Shown: positions 37,501 through 46,711, numbered from the stretch's first letter. The stretch is 64,000 nt of DNA from Paludibacteraceae bacterium (GCA_018056165.1 JAGPGD010000006.1:1-64000), one strand, 5' to 3'. Notes: generated by a model from the sequence alone, not told the origin. A program made the numbers and translations.

Positions 37501-39968
37501 TTGTTACTTGCCAATATCCAATGGTACTCGTTGGTTGACAACGTAAAAGGTGCAATTTTTCGAATATCGATATGAAGAGTATCGCCGATAGCTGTTTTGA
37601 AAACTTTTTTCGATAACATTACCGGCTTTTGATTACCAATGCGATTTTTTAGTTGATTGGATACCGGCAAATCTTCAAAAGTAAAACGATTGTAGTCTAA
37701 TAACAACGCGGACAAATTCCCATTTTCTAGCAAAGTTCTCGGAATAGCACCTTTTATTTCGTTACTGTCTAAAGCCAGATAATTGAGTGTAGGAGGCAAC
37801 ATGGTAATACTGGCAGGGAATTTCTCTATTTTATTATTCCTGATTGAAATGGATTGCAACTTGGAAAGCAAACATAATCCCTCAGGGAATTCTTTCAAAT
37901 TATTGTAAGATAAATTAATATCAGATAATGTTGGAAAAGCCCCAAAGTTTTCTGGTAATTCAGCAATTTGATTATGCTTGGCATATAATGTTGTTAAATT
38001 TGCCAGATTATTGATCGATGCAGGTAAAGAAGTTAATTGATTATTATTCAGGTTTAATTCTTCCAGGTTGTTCCAGTTGCCCATTTCATCAGGTAAAGAA
38101 GTAAATTGATTGTGACTGAAATCTAAATTTTTAATCAAACTTAAGTTTCCCAGCGAAGCAGGAATTTCACCGGTAAATTGATTATTATAAAGATGCAATA
38201 TTTTGAGTTTGTTGCAATTACCCAAACTTTCAGGTAAATTGCCCGATAATTGATTATCACTTAACGTCAAAGCAACGAGTTCTGTTAAATTGCCAATATT
38301 ATCTGGTAAAGGACCACTTAACTGATTTTCACCCAGATAAATCTCAGTAAGTTGGGTTAAATTGCTGATTCCTGTTGGAATTGAACCTGTTAATTTGTTT
38401 CCTTTTAAATTCAAATAGGTCAGGTTTTTCAGATTGCCAATTTCATTGGGAATATTTCCGGTTAAATTTCCGGAATTTAGAATCAATCGAGTTAATTTCG
38501 TCAAATTTCCTATCGAATGAGGAATATTACCTTCTGTATGCTGCGGGATAGCTAATATTTCCAAATTAGTTAGGTTATCTATATTTTCAGGCAATTGTGC
38601 TTTCAGTGTTCCTTGACCGGCATAAATGATAAGCATTTTCAATTCGGTTAAATTAGCTATGGTGCTTGGTAGTTCACCATCGAATTTTCCAAGTAAATCA
38701 AGTCTTTGCAAAGCCGTGAGGTCCCCAATCTCCGATGGAATAGTGCCACTATAAGTAAGGTAACTACCATTATTTAGCTTTAAGCTGATTACTCTTCCAT
38801 TGAGCGTTACAACTCCTTTCCATGTACTTACAGGTTGTTTTAAATTCCAACCAGTAGAATTTTTCAACGAATTATTAAGGGTTACCAGTGCCAATGAATC
38901 CTGTGTATCGGTTTTTAACGGATAAGGTGTTATGTAACAGGTAGAAGAAATATTCGTTCCGAATTTATAAGCCACAGTGAACGTGGAATTATTATTCAGT
39001 ACATAATAACCGTTGTACTGTCCACCCCACCCAAAATTAATATGGAACAAGCCATCGGTATCATAACCATCAAGGACTACTGCATGACCAGGTTCTCCGG
39101 GAAGTTCAGCATAGACAGGACGTCGGTAGTGAATTTCATTTATAATAAAATAAGAGTCTGTAAAGCCATTATTGAGATAATATCTAAAATAATCACTCAT
39201 GGCTTTTTCGTAATCAAATCCGGATGGAGCACTACCATTATTGCTTCCACAATAATCCATATCCATTGCAATACCTACATGAAACGAAATTTTTTTATAG
39301 TCTTCATTGGTTGGATTATTCCAATTGTAGGTTGTATTTTCAAAATCAGCACAAAGTTGCCCATAAGTAGAATGCGTATAACAATGAGAACCAACGCCTG
39401 TTGTTGGATATTTGTAATAAGCCATAATTTGAACAAAAGCGGTTGCTACACAGCCTGTTGGACATCCTCCCACTTCTTCATGATTGAATTGATTAAGAGA
39501 TATGCCTGCTTCGTCCAATAAAGGCGTCATAACAGGTTCTCCTGCTGAGGCTTTTTGAATGGCTGCTGGCTTGATTTGTAACGAATCTTCGTAGAATTGA
39601 AGCAAAGAAGACAATTGAGGTGGAACACTATCAGCTTGAAATTGACCTTCGGGAGCATAACCTGCTACAGCAAACTGATTGTTGTTTTGTGCAACCACAA
39701 CAAATCCTTTTTCTGTGTTTTGAAAGACAAACACAGGCGTTGCTTTATAACTTGCTGATTGATAACACTGTCTCAGCACAGGCTTTTGATAAACTTTTCC
39801 CGGAGCAAAGCGGGGTGCATTGGTTTTGAAAAAATCTTCAGCAAATTGTTTTGCACCTGTCGGATTGGGAGTCTCAGCAAAAATGGAGAAATTCATTGTT
39901 CCTGTTAATAACAGAATTACCAACCTATAATAAAATGAAATATGAGTTTTTAATATAAATTTTTTCAT
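34560..39968 (-). CDS. Giant exported protein: C10 cysteine peptidase, LRRs, HExxH metallopeptidase-like domain (copy B)
   Basis: The protein is 1802 aa, paralogue of the 26411-31750 gene. Signal peptide, propeptide, C10 domain (Cys173, His295 region intact), LRRs and the HExxH domain (HEYMH at 1247-1251, then WMEANAH) are in the same order. By eye the first ~390 residues are about 95% identical, the LRRs somewhat less, a block around 900-960 is almost identical, and the part after ~1100 is strongly diverged, although the metal-site residues are kept. Both protease sites surviving in both copies suggest they are used. It is the third gene of cassette B and ends without a T9SS tail. Confidence 0.88.
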   Translation of the reverse strand: MKKFILKTHISFYYRLVILLLTGTMNFSIFAETPNPTGAKQFAEDFFKTNAPRFAPGKVYQKPVLRQCYQSASYKATPVFVFQNTEKGFVVVAQNNNQFAVAGYAPEGQFQADSVPPQLSSLLQFYEDSLQIKPAAIQKASAGEPVMTPLLDEAGISLNQFNHEEVGGCPTGCVATAFVQIMAYYKYPTTGVGSHCYTHSTYGQLCADFENTTYNWNNPTNEDYKKISFHVGIAMDMDYCGSNNGSAPSGFDYEKAMSDYFRYYLNNGFTDSYFIINEIHYRRPVYAELPGEPGHAVVLDGYDTDGLFHINFGWGGQYNGYYVLNNNSTFTVAYKFGTNISSTCYITPYPLKTDTQDSLALVTLNNSLKNSTGWNLKQPVSTWKGVVTLNGRVISLKLNNGSYLTYSGTIPSEIGDLTALQRLDLLGKFDGELPSTIANLTELKMLIIYAGQGTLKAQLPENIDNLTNLEILAIPQHTEGNIPHSIGNLTKLTRLILNSGNLTGNIPNEIGNLKNLTYLNLKGNKLTGSIPTGISNLTQLTEIYLGENQLSGPLPDNIGNLTELVALTLSDNQLSGNLPESLGNCNKLKILHLYNNQFTGEIPASLGNLSLIKNLDFSHNQFTSLPDEMGNWNNLEELNLNNNQLTSLPASINNLANLTTLYAKHNQIAELPENFGAFPTLSDINLSYNNLKEFPEGLCLLSKLQSISIRNNKIEKFPASITMLPPTLNYLALDSNEIKGAIPRTLLENGNLSALLLDYNRFTFEDLPVSNQLKNRIGNQKPVMLSKKVFKTAIGDTLHIDIRKIAPFTLSTNEYHWILASNNKAVGTTPDPILTVIIDEKTIQNKYYCKVTNPSAPTYTFIFSGSSLIFPCLDFVTTDTISFQLATEEELIAEKYKNSYVVSSNNVPSKIVEDKIVTLVPPLKVRGAIKWQASSDGTTWFDLSENMSQNDLKANFVSVKQQELVLSPKTPAYYRCSVQDINCEPLLSDTIQVNPFGQVLYDENVNVETQSKTVKIDSIEVTIPAKIYDKDFRLTIVKLDNQPPAPDSIQIMPAYDVTVSFAETFEVPLLIKLKNIDKKTFDSCYIHNYKAVYLDKETHEWIPYEKSYISLQDTSMVFETNHLTFIAVSFYIWTSGYDRGYERNNISVYYKDKETGFMQSIYDKKQTPQPWHKAWPPLLVQDVTEYLNEVREKFLLLGFSIPEKFNVYIKQMEDADGIVGISGMINNYLTIHTFTENPIALRSLLAHEYMHYTQSGFISPDPGNIFWMEANAHLTDRMVWDENEIPVSESEKYLLDGRKAENSIYNFLSNSWDYWDKGFYTQNLFGNVNYCYLAGTFLHYMRSYSKAETKLDPATLLKQTTQMSGDTWLTYLSNYVAFSMNSNIGDEYDDYVRYILSGENKKFTILSSEGNPYSYLIKNSGTENKGTFASRLIYNFAKEDNNPQTDKFEITVPYLASQVLLLYNQAPDRGVVVNYKRLHDEDKDYKVYYAKYDFQTQQTTFVDISDSTKYNFFIEARTDESVKETQNICFLLLVNKKCSTSPSSGDNFNASFELTATPVYDIENLYTGWIAGKNGTDLNVVNFSPGHWSFILPGVRIRPYSVSYGNLIYHNINYYSSDRSELTDSTYVVNVHFSEEERMEYPDDDPFDASTTYPSIYNRDVTQRIEYNFVRGEIKIHCNAHTINKYEYKIKKNENDDNDENYITVIATSSHWDDNATLWVKNLYSMATLIDAYGVAFSTRNSAETQAAIEKISYSHLNTDYKIINKETGESEPDPDNTYMYNYVSTDYSSGDVILKLIFDTR

Positions 39969-39980
39969 TGCTAATGTTTT

Positions 39981-40595
39981 TTAATGTTGAACGATAATTT
40001 TCTCCACTTTGTGGAATTGTTCAGTGGCTACTGAAACAAAATAAACTCCATCAGGTAAATAATGATTTACTGTATAACTCTCATCCGAAAAAGTTTGGAA
40101 CATCAATACCCCTTTAACATTGAATATACGGATATTGGCATTGAGAGGTTCATCACTTTCTAAAAGATCAATATGAATTACATTATCTTTTACTAAAGTA
40201 GGATAAATACGCAAGCCAGGAATGGGTTGATTTTGTCCACTTGCTTTTCTGATGACTTTCATACTGAAGGAAGTAGTAGAATAACATTTGTTTTTATCGG
40301 TAGCTTTCAATGAAAATTGATCTCCTTTTGCAGGAGTAATTACCACAATATCGCCTGTCCCTATAACTTCACCATTTTGAATCCATTCGTATGTGTAAGG
40401 TTCTATACCACCTGTCACTTTATATCCTATTAAACCAAGCACTACAGGAATGCCTTCTGGTACTTCTTCGTCGAACAATACAACTACTTGCAATGGGTCA
40501 TTTGCTTGTGGCGGCAAAGTCATTTTTACAACGGTTTGAGCTTGCAGAAAAGAAAAGCCAACCATTAATAGTGAAAATAATATAAATCTTTTCAT
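39981..40595 (-). CDS. Small T9SS-sorted Ig/PKD-like protein (copy B)
   Basis: The protein is 204 aa, about 95% identical to the 31763-32377 product. Changes lie mainly in the signal peptide (FSLLMV instead of FFVLTL) and scattered sites. The same Ig/SprB-like domain and type A T9SS sorting domain are present, ending KVEKIIVQH. It is 12 bases from the protease gene and 11 bases from the lipoprotein gene. Same role as copy A, presumably a sorted partner of the cassette. Confidence 0.85.
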   Translation of the reverse strand: MKRFILFSLLMVGFSFLQAQTVVKMTLPPQANDPLQVVVLFDEEVPEGIPVVLGLIGYKVTGGIEPYTYEWIQNGEVIGTGDIVVITPAKGDQFSLKATDKNKCYSTTSFSMKVIRKASGQNQPIPGLRIYPTLVKDNVIHIDLLESDEPLNANIRIFNVKGVLMFQTFSDESYTVNHYLPDGVYFVSVATEQFHKVEKIIVQH

Positions 40596-40606
40596 GATTT
40601 TAGTTT

Positions 40607-41800
40607 TTAATTGTTCATTGAAATAGCCAATCGCAATCCTGTATTTTTACTCAAGAAAAATACTACAGGATTACCTAAATATGTACCAGAACTATAACCT
40701 GTAGGATTGATACTTGAACGGTATTTTACGTTGCAGAAAGAAAATCCCCAAAATTCATCATCCTCAAAATTACCGCCTCTGATTACTTTTTCAGTTCCAG
40801 TATCAGGTCCTTTGGGATCAATTTGTAAATCAGGAATTGTTAACACTTCATTTATAATGGGAAATCCATAATATTCATCATACCAATCATTGCACCATTC
40901 ACTGACATTTCCACTCATATCATAGAGTCCCAGTTCGTTTGGCAGTTTTTCTTTCACGTTATGTTTGGTACCACCTGAGTTTAGAGAATACCACGCAACA
41001 TCATCCAGTGTATTGCTTCCCGCATATTTATAATTATGTGTATTTTTACCACCTAAAGCTGCATATTCCCATTCTGCTTCCGTCGGAAGTCGAAAAGTTT
41101 TGCCCGTTGCTTGATTAAGGGCTGGTATAAATTCGCTGTTAATGGTGTTCCAGATGGTTTCGCTTACAGGTAAATCCAGGTTATTTGTTTCGTTATGGTC
41201 GGTATAAGGTAAACTTCCCTTTACTGCTAACCATAGTCCATTGGTAACTTCTGTTTCAGCAATATAAAAATCACTGAGCTGTACTTGATGCGGCAATCCA
41301 AAACTGGACTGTTCGCTGCTCCCCATTGTAAATATTCCGCCTTCCACTAAAATCATATTAAAAGTTACATTATTTACTTTAATAGAAATCTTCGTTGCAC
41401 TTGCCTGGATAACTTTTATTTCTTTGGTTTTATTGCCAGCTTTAATCACAATAGTAGTTTCACGTTGGAATCCATTATTTGGTTCTGCACCCACCAGAAA
41501 CCCTGTGTTTTTATTGCCTGAAGTGGCTGTAAGAGAAAGCCAATCGGCATTTTCAGTTGCTGTCCAGGAAGAGTTGGTTTTTACAACAATTAGGCTGGCA
41601 TCTTTATCGCAGGTAAAGTGAATTTCTGATATGGAAACACCTAATGAATCGACCGTAACAATGGGTGGAGTATTTGGTTCTTCTGGATTACTCGGCTCTT
41701 CAGGATTATTTGGTTCCGTTGGATTTTCTGGAGGATTGGAAGTTGAACAACCAACAAAAAACAATACCAGAAAAAAGAAAAAAGTGAGTTTTGTTTTCAT
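40607..41800 (-). CDS. BACON plus FGE-sulfatase/C-type-lectin-fold lipoprotein (copy B)
   Basis: The protein is 397 aa with the same lipobox, Pro-rich linker, BACON and FGE-like domain as copy A. The proteins are identical for residues 1-309. They differ at 310 (Tyr here), 336 (Ile) and then at 355 (Phe), 363 (Ser), 371 (Ser), 379 and 380 (Val, Val) and 383 (Leu). The last residues TGLRLAISMNN are the same. The promoter regions differ: upstream similarity stops about 15 bases before the ATG. It starts cassette B. Confidence 0.87.
   Translation of the reverse strand: MKTKLTFFFFLVLFFVGCSTSNPPENPTEPNNPEEPSNPEEPNTPPIVTVDSLGVSISEIHFTCDKDASLIVVKTNSSWTATENADWLSLTATSGNKNTGFLVGAEPNNGFQRETTIVIKAGNKTKEIKVIQASATKISIKVNNVTFNMILVEGGIFTMGSSEQSSFGLPHQVQLSDFYIAETEVTNGLWLAVKGSLPYTDHNETNNLDLPVSETIWNTINSEFIPALNQATGKTFRLPTEAEWEYAALGGKNTHNYKYAGSNTLDDVAWYSLNSGGTKHNVKEKLPNELGLYDMSGNVSEWCNDWYDEYYGFPIINEVLTIPDLQIDPKGPDTGTEKVIRGGNFEDDEFWGFSFCNVKYRSSINPTGYSSGTYLGNPVVFFLSKNTGLRLAISMNN
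40652..40738 (-). other. Hypervariable segment of the FGE-like gene (copy B)
   Basis: This is the counterpart of 32434-32520; the exact offset between copies is 8218 bases with no indel across the gene. Differences are substitutions only. Confidence 0.8.
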
Positions 41801-41817
41801 GAGAATTTATTGTTGAA

Positions 41818-42184
41818 TGGGTATGAATTTTCTGATTTATTTAAGAATATTTTTTAAGGTTAATTGTTAAAAAAATGTGAAATCAAAATAAAAAATGCTT
41901 TAATAAAAACAAGAGATAATAAACTATAATTTAATATACAAATATAACTTCTACCAAAGAAAAAAACTTCTCAAAATGTAAATTTTTTCTCTCAAAAAGT
42001 AAAAAATCGATTTTAATAATTTTTTTTTAATAGTTTAAATTTTTCTTATGATCGTTTGAATTGTTTTTTTAAAAAAGTTTAGCAGAAAATTGTTAAAATT
42101 GGTGAAAAATAGTGGGGAGTAAGAAATATCGAAAGGATAATAATTATGGAAGGAAATGATAATAAAAGAACTTAGTTTAAAAGG
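41818..42184. other. AT-rich region upstream of cassette B
   Basis: About 365 bases of low-GC sequence with long A and T runs. It should contain the promoter of cassette B on the minus strand, but I could not place a -33/-7 pair. Confidence 0.4.
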
Positions 42185-42258
42185 TGGAGATTACCGGACT
42201 TGAACCGGTTACCTCGACACTGCCAGTGTCGCGCTCTAGCCAGATGAGCTAAACCCCC
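42185..42258 (-). tRNA. tRNA-Ala (anticodon GGC)
   Basis: The gene is 74 bases without CCA. Acceptor GGGGGTT pairs with AATCTCC, giving the G3:U70 pair that marks alanine tRNAs; discriminator A is at 42185. The D-arm GCTC/GAGC, the anticodon loop CTGGCAG with GGC (minus strand of 42222-42224) and the TTCAAGT T-loop are all regular. Confidence 0.94.
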
Positions 42259-42443
42259 AAAGAATTGTTTTACATAAAACAATACAAAGATAGGCAAGTT
42301 TTTAGAAATTATGCTTACTTTTGTTTAAAATTATTTTTAAATGGCTTATGAGAAAAAAATAATGGTTGATGATTTATTTTTGCTATCCATTTTTGATTTA
42401 ATTGAAAATATCAGAAAGAGTTAAAAAGAGGTAATATATTGTA

Positions 42444-42451
42444 TATATTTG
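42444..42451 (+). promoter_or_regulatory. Possible -7 element for ruvC
   Basis: TATATTTG matches the Bacteroidota -7 consensus 34 bases before the ruvC start. No clear TTTG lies ~20 bases upstream. Confidence 0.3.
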
Positions 42452-42484
42452 TAGGATGAGTATGAAAGTAAATTGTAAGATTTT

Positions 42485-43078
42485 ATGAAAGGGGAACAAA
42501 TAATTTTGGGAATTGATCCAGGAACCACAATCATGGGTTACGGATTATTAAAAGTCACAGCATCTGATCCTGAGTTGATGATAATGGGTGTGTTAGAATT
42601 AAAAAAGTATCGTCAGCATTATGTAAAATTGCAGCAAATTTTTAAATGTACGCTTTCATTAATTGATGAATTTCATCCTGATTGCATGGCAATAGAAGCC
42701 CCTTTTTATGGTAAAAATGTACAATCAATGTTGAAGTTGGGTAGAGCACAAGGAGTTGCGATGTCAGCAGCTTTGTATCGAAATATTCCTATTACAGAGT
42801 ATGCTCCTTTGAAAATTAAAATGGCTATTACAGGAAATGGAAGAGCATCAAAGGAACAAGTAGCCGATATGTTACGCCGTTTTTTGAAAATTAACCCTGA
42901 AAATATGTTGCCACAATTGGATGCCACTGATGGTCTTGCTGCTGCTTATTGTCATTATTTGCAAATGGGAAAACCTTTGTCTGAAAAAAAATATTCTAAT
43001 TGGAAAGATTATGTTGCTAAAAATGGGGAACGAGTTGTTTTATCTTCTTCTCGTAATTTTCAAAAGAAAGATTTTTAA
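42485..43078 (+). CDS. ruvC: Crossover junction endodeoxyribonuclease RuvC
   Basis: The protein is 197 aa, RNase H-like fold. The first catalytic Asp is in [13 protein letters not shown] (near 10), Glu in [10 protein letters not shown] (near 70), and the C-terminal acidic pair in [13 protein letters not shown] (near 150). RuvC cuts Holliday junctions in the RuvABC complex. It ends 9 bases before the convergent rel stop. The ~20-residue C-terminal extension is longer than in E. coli (173 aa) but common in Bacteroidota. Confidence 0.94.
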   Translation: MKGEQIILGIDPGTTIMGYGLLKVTASDPELMIMGVLELKKYRQHYVKLQQIFKCTLSLIDEFHPDCMAIEAPFYGKNVQSMLKLGRAQGVAMSAALYRNIPITEYAPLKIKMAITGNGRASKEQVADMLRRFLKINPENMLPQLDATDGLAAAYCHYLQMGKPLSEKKYSNWKDYVAKNGERVVLSSSRNFQKKDF

Positions 43079-43087
43079 GGAATTATT

Positions 43088-45388
43088 TTAAATGCTGTTT
43101 TCTAATTCCTGTATGCGTTGTACTGTCTGAATTTCAGGAATTCTTTTTAAGTTTTCACAAATGTTTTCTATTTCTTCTGTGTCATGTACATAAAGTTGGA
43201 ATTGAGCCGTAAAAATTCCATCATTTGTGGTTACGTTCAGTTCGCTGATATTTGATTCGTAATTTTCTGAGATGACTTTTAAAATTTCTATTAAAATTCC
43301 TTTCCTATCAATACCTTTTATTTCAAGCTTTTCTTTAAAAGATAATATTTTGTGAGTTGCCCACTCCACCGAAACAATTCTTTCACCAAAATTTGTTTTT
43401 AATTTAGCTGCAACAGGACATTGTCTCTTATGAATAATAATAGAATTGTCATCGTCAACATATCCAAGAATATCATCACCAGGAATAGGATGGCAGCACT
43501 CTGCCAATTTGTATTTTTTTCCTACATTTTCTTCTGTCAATTTCAGAGTACCTTTTAAATCAATTTTTTCTTCAGTGGAAGTAACCTCGGGCTTTTTATC
43601 ATTTGAAGTTGAAATAAAAGGAATTTTTAAATATTTGCTAATTGTTTTTTGAGGTTTTTTAGGTTTAAATACGATGTTTTTTATCTCATCAAGATTTAAA
43701 ACACCTTTCCCTGCCTGATAATAAAATTCGTTTGGTTGTGTTAAGTTATAGTGTTTTAGAATTTTATTGATATTTTCGTTATTTACAGGCTGGTTAATTT
43801 CGGCAAGAATTTTTTCAGTCAATTTCTGACCTTCCAACATGATTTTTCTTTCTTCTTTTTTTAAATATTCTTCGATGGCAGTTTTTGCTTTTGCTGTAAC
43901 AACATAATCAAGCCATTCTTGTTGGGGCATTTGCTTTTGAGAAGTAAGAATTTCTACTTGATCTCCACTCTGAAGTTTGTAACTTAGAGGAACAAGTTTA
44001 TGATTAACTTTAGCGCCAATACAATGCATACCCAATTCAGAGTGGATCAAAAAAGCAAAATCGAGAGCTGTAGCACCTTGAGCGATTGTTTTAATTTCTC
44101 CTTTTGGTGTAAAAACAAATATTTCAGAAGCAAATAAATTGAGTTTGAAATTATCAAGAAAATTAATGGCATCAGTATCAGGATGCTCTAATAATTCTTT
44201 TATGGTTTTAAGCCATTTATCTAATTCGGTTTCTTCCGTTTCTTTTAATTTATATTTCCAATGAGCAGCAAGACCTTTTTCAGCGATTTCGTGCATTCTT
44301 TCCGTACGGATTTGTATTTCAACCCAACGTCCACCTGGTCCCATTACTGTAACATGAAGAGCTTCATACCCATTAGCTTTTGGAATGCTTAACCAGTCGC
44401 GGATACGTTCAGGATGAGGAGGAAATATTTCTGTGATAGCTGAATAAATCATCCAGCATTGATCTTTTTCACTTATTCCTTCTTTTGGTTTGAAAATAAT
44501 ACGTAAAGCCAGAATATCATAAACTTCTTCGAAAGGAATATTTCTGGTTAACATTTTATGCCAGATAGAATAAACTGATTTTACACGTTCTTGCAGTGTA
44601 AATTCATAGCCCATGCTGGTTAGTTTTTCTTGAATAGGAGCAGATAATTCTTTATAAAATTTTTTTCTTTCCTCTTCGTCAATACTTAATTTTTCTTCTA
44701 TTGATTTATAAATATCGGGATGTTCATATTTAAAACTTAAATTTTCTAATTCCGTTTTGATTCGGAAAAGCCCTAATCGATGAGCTAATGGAGCATAAAT
44801 ATATTGAGTTTCACCTGCAATTTTATATTGTTTGGCAGGTGGCAACGAATCTAAAGTCCGCATGTTGTGGAGTCTATCGGCAATTTTTATTAAAATTACT
44901 CGAATATCATCCGACATGGTGAGCAATAATTTTCGGAAATTTTCTGCTTGTGTTGAAGCTTTCTCACCAAAAACTCCTCCTGAAATTTTGGTTAACCCCT
45001 CCACAATTTTAGCTATCTTATCTCCAAAATGATTCCGAATATCATCTACGGTAAAATCAGTATCTTCTACCACATCGTGTAATAAAGCAGCGCAGATTGA
45101 AGTAGAACCTAATCCAATTTCTTTTACTACTATACGAGCTACTGCCAGCGGATGCAAAATGTAAGGTTCACCCGAATGGCGTCGCATTCCTTTGTGGGCA
45201 GTTTTGGCAAAATTGAATGCTTTTGTTATTATCTCAACTTTCTGACGATGATTTGAATTACGATAATCTTCCAGCAAACCTTCAAATTCTTTTTGAATCA
45301 ATTCTTCTTCTTTCATTTGCTGAAGATTAACTTCTTCATTCAATGGCATATCTTCTTTTACTTGTTGTATGTTTACTTCTTCTGACAT
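43088..45388 (-). CDS. rel: RelA/SpoT-type (p)ppGpp synthetase/hydrolase
   Basis: The protein is 766 aa. The HD hydrolase domain carries HSGEPYILHPLAVA (71-84) and His104-Asp105 in LLHDVVED. The synthetase domain carries RVKSVYSIWHKM, YDILALRIIF and ANGYEALHVTVMGPGGRWVEIQIRT (several short motifs, ~260-375). TGS (~410-470), a helical/zinc-finger-like region with CCHPIPGDDILGY, and a C-terminal ACT domain (~690-760) complete it. Both activities appear intact, so it is a bifunctional Rel that runs the stringent response. It stands alone, with ald-like upstream on the same strand. Confidence 0.95.
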   Translation of the reverse strand: MSEEVNIQQVKEDMPLNEEVNLQQMKEEELIQKEFEGLLEDYRNSNHRQKVEIITKAFNFAKTAHKGMRRHSGEPYILHPLAVARIVVKEIGLGSTSICAALLHDVVEDTDFTVDDIRNHFGDKIAKIVEGLTKISGGVFGEKASTQAENFRKLLLTMSDDIRVILIKIADRLHNMRTLDSLPPAKQYKIAGETQYIYAPLAHRLGLFRIKTELENLSFKYEHPDIYKSIEEKLSIDEEERKKFYKELSAPIQEKLTSMGYEFTLQERVKSVYSIWHKMLTRNIPFEEVYDILALRIIFKPKEGISEKDQCWMIYSAITEIFPPHPERIRDWLSIPKANGYEALHVTVMGPGGRWVEIQIRTERMHEIAEKGLAAHWKYKLKETEETELDKWLKTIKELLEHPDTDAINFLDNFKLNLFASEIFVFTPKGEIKTIAQGATALDFAFLIHSELGMHCIGAKVNHKLVPLSYKLQSGDQVEILTSQKQMPQQEWLDYVVTAKAKTAIEEYLKKEERKIMLEGQKLTEKILAEINQPVNNENINKILKHYNLTQPNEFYYQAGKGVLNLDEIKNIVFKPKKPQKTISKYLKIPFISTSNDKKPEVTSTEEKIDLKGTLKLTEENVGKKYKLAECCHPIPGDDILGYVDDDNSIIIHKRQCPVAAKLKTNFGERIVSVEWATHKILSFKEKLEIKGIDRKGILIEILKVISENYESNISELNVTTNDGIFTAQFQLYVHDTEEIENICENLKRIPEIQTVQRIQELENSI

Positions 45389-45430
45389 ATTCTAATATCA
45401 TAAAAATCTACTCTATTAAATAACCATATA

Positions 45431-45458
45431 TTGCTAAAATTTGCTGGTTCTTTAGCAA
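45431..45458 (-). terminator. Possible weak terminator after the ald-like gene
   Basis: TTGCTAAA / TTTAGCAA, 8-bp arms around a 12-base loop, lies 39 bases past the ald-like stop on the minus strand. The following sequence is only moderately T-rich. Confidence 0.3.
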
Positions 45459-45496
45459 TTGAGTAACAAAATATGGTCAAAAGAGTTTAAGAAAAA

Positions 45497-46711
45497 TCAA
45501 TATCTTGGTAATAAAAGATTGATATCATTGGAAGGAATTCCAAAATATTCACCAATCAGCCTATTTACCAGAATTCCATTATAAATATAAACTCCGTGTC
45601 GGAAACCATAGCTTTCGGTAATAGCTGCATCTACATTCCCTGAATGACCAATTTTTAACAAAATAGGGGCAAAAATATTACTTAAAGCCATAGAGGCGGT
45701 TCGTGCTACACGAGCTGAAATATTTGGAATACAATAATGAATAATTCCATATTTTTCAAAAATAGGATTTCGAAGAGTCCTGGATTCTGAAGTTTCAAAA
45801 CAACCTCCTTGATCCATACTTAAATCAATAATGATAGCTCCCTGTTTCATTGTTTTTACTAAATCCTCAGAAACCATAAATCTTTCAGAACCATTTATAT
45901 AACGTAGATTTCCAATGACAGCATCGGCGGTAGTAAATGCCTTGAATAATACTTTGGGATGAATGACAGAAGTAAAAACCTGTTGTCCCAGGTGTTGTTG
46001 AATTTTTCGCAATTTATTAATGTCGTAATCAAAAATTTTCACCTGAGCTCCCAATGCTAAAGCAGTTCTTGCTGCCACAGAACCTGTGATACTTGCTCCA
46101 AGAATGACTATTTCTGGTGGCGTAATTCCTGCAACACTTCCCAACAATATTCCCTTTCCTCCATGTGCATTGCTCATTAATTCGGCAATAAGAGAAATAG
46201 CAGTATTCCCTTCAATTTCTGAAATGGAACTTACAACTGGATAGCCTTTCTGTTCATCGCGAATTAATTCATAAGCAATAGCATTCATTTTTTTGCTTAT
46301 CATGAGCTTAATTATCTCGGCTGAAAAATTGCTTAATTCCAACATGGAAAAAATACTCGATCTGTCGCTCATATAACTTAATTCTTCCGCAGTTGGAGGT
46401 GAAATTTTTAACACTAAATCTGTTCCAAAAGCTTCTTCTTTACCATCTACCAAAAAAGCACCAGCCTCACTGTATTGTAAATCAGAGTACGACATAGCTT
46501 CGCCAGCTCCTCTTTCAATGTACACACTATGTCCTTCTTCTGTAACAATAGCTACTCCTTCAGGTGTAAGAGCTAATCGTGTCTCGATCTCTTGATTTTC
46601 TTTCGGAATTCCAATTGACAGATGAGGCTGCTTTGCTATTTCTTTTAAAAGGCGTTCTTCTGGAAATAACGAACGTTGTTTCTCGGCTTTAGTATCTACT
46701 TTTAGTGGCAT
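45497..46711 (-). CDS. Alanine dehydrogenase / PntA-family protein, active-site His replaced
   Basis: The protein is 404 aa, with a ~30-residue N-terminal extension compared with Bacillus alanine dehydrogenase. Matching sites: Arg45 (ETRLALTPEGV) and Lys102 (DLVLKISPP) for substrate binding; the dinucleotide fold VILGASITGSVAA; DLSMDQGGCFETS; and PNISARVARTASMALSNI. The catalytic His of the motif FTYLHLA is Glu125 here (FSMLELS), and the GGGVVG turn is GASITG. It may therefore be a divergent alanine dehydrogenase or an enzyme of another oxo- or amino-acid. The symbol ald is withheld for this reason. Confidence 0.75.
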   Translation of the reverse strand: MPLKVDTKAEKQRSLFPEERLLKEIAKQPHLSIGIPKENQEIETRLALTPEGVAIVTEEGHSVYIERGAGEAMSYSDLQYSEAGAFLVDGKEEAFGTDLVLKISPPTAEELSYMSDRSSIFSMLELSNFSAEIIKLMISKKMNAIAYELIRDEQKGYPVVSSISEIEGNTAISLIAELMSNAHGGKGILLGSVAGITPPEIVILGASITGSVAARTALALGAQVKIFDYDINKLRKIQQHLGQQVFTSVIHPKVLFKAFTTADAVIGNLRYINGSERFMVSEDLVKTMKQGAIIIDLSMDQGGCFETSESRTLRNPIFEKYGIIHYCIPNISARVARTASMALSNIFAPILLKIGHSGNVDAAITESYGFRHGVYIYNGILVNRLIGEYFGIPSNDINLLLPRY

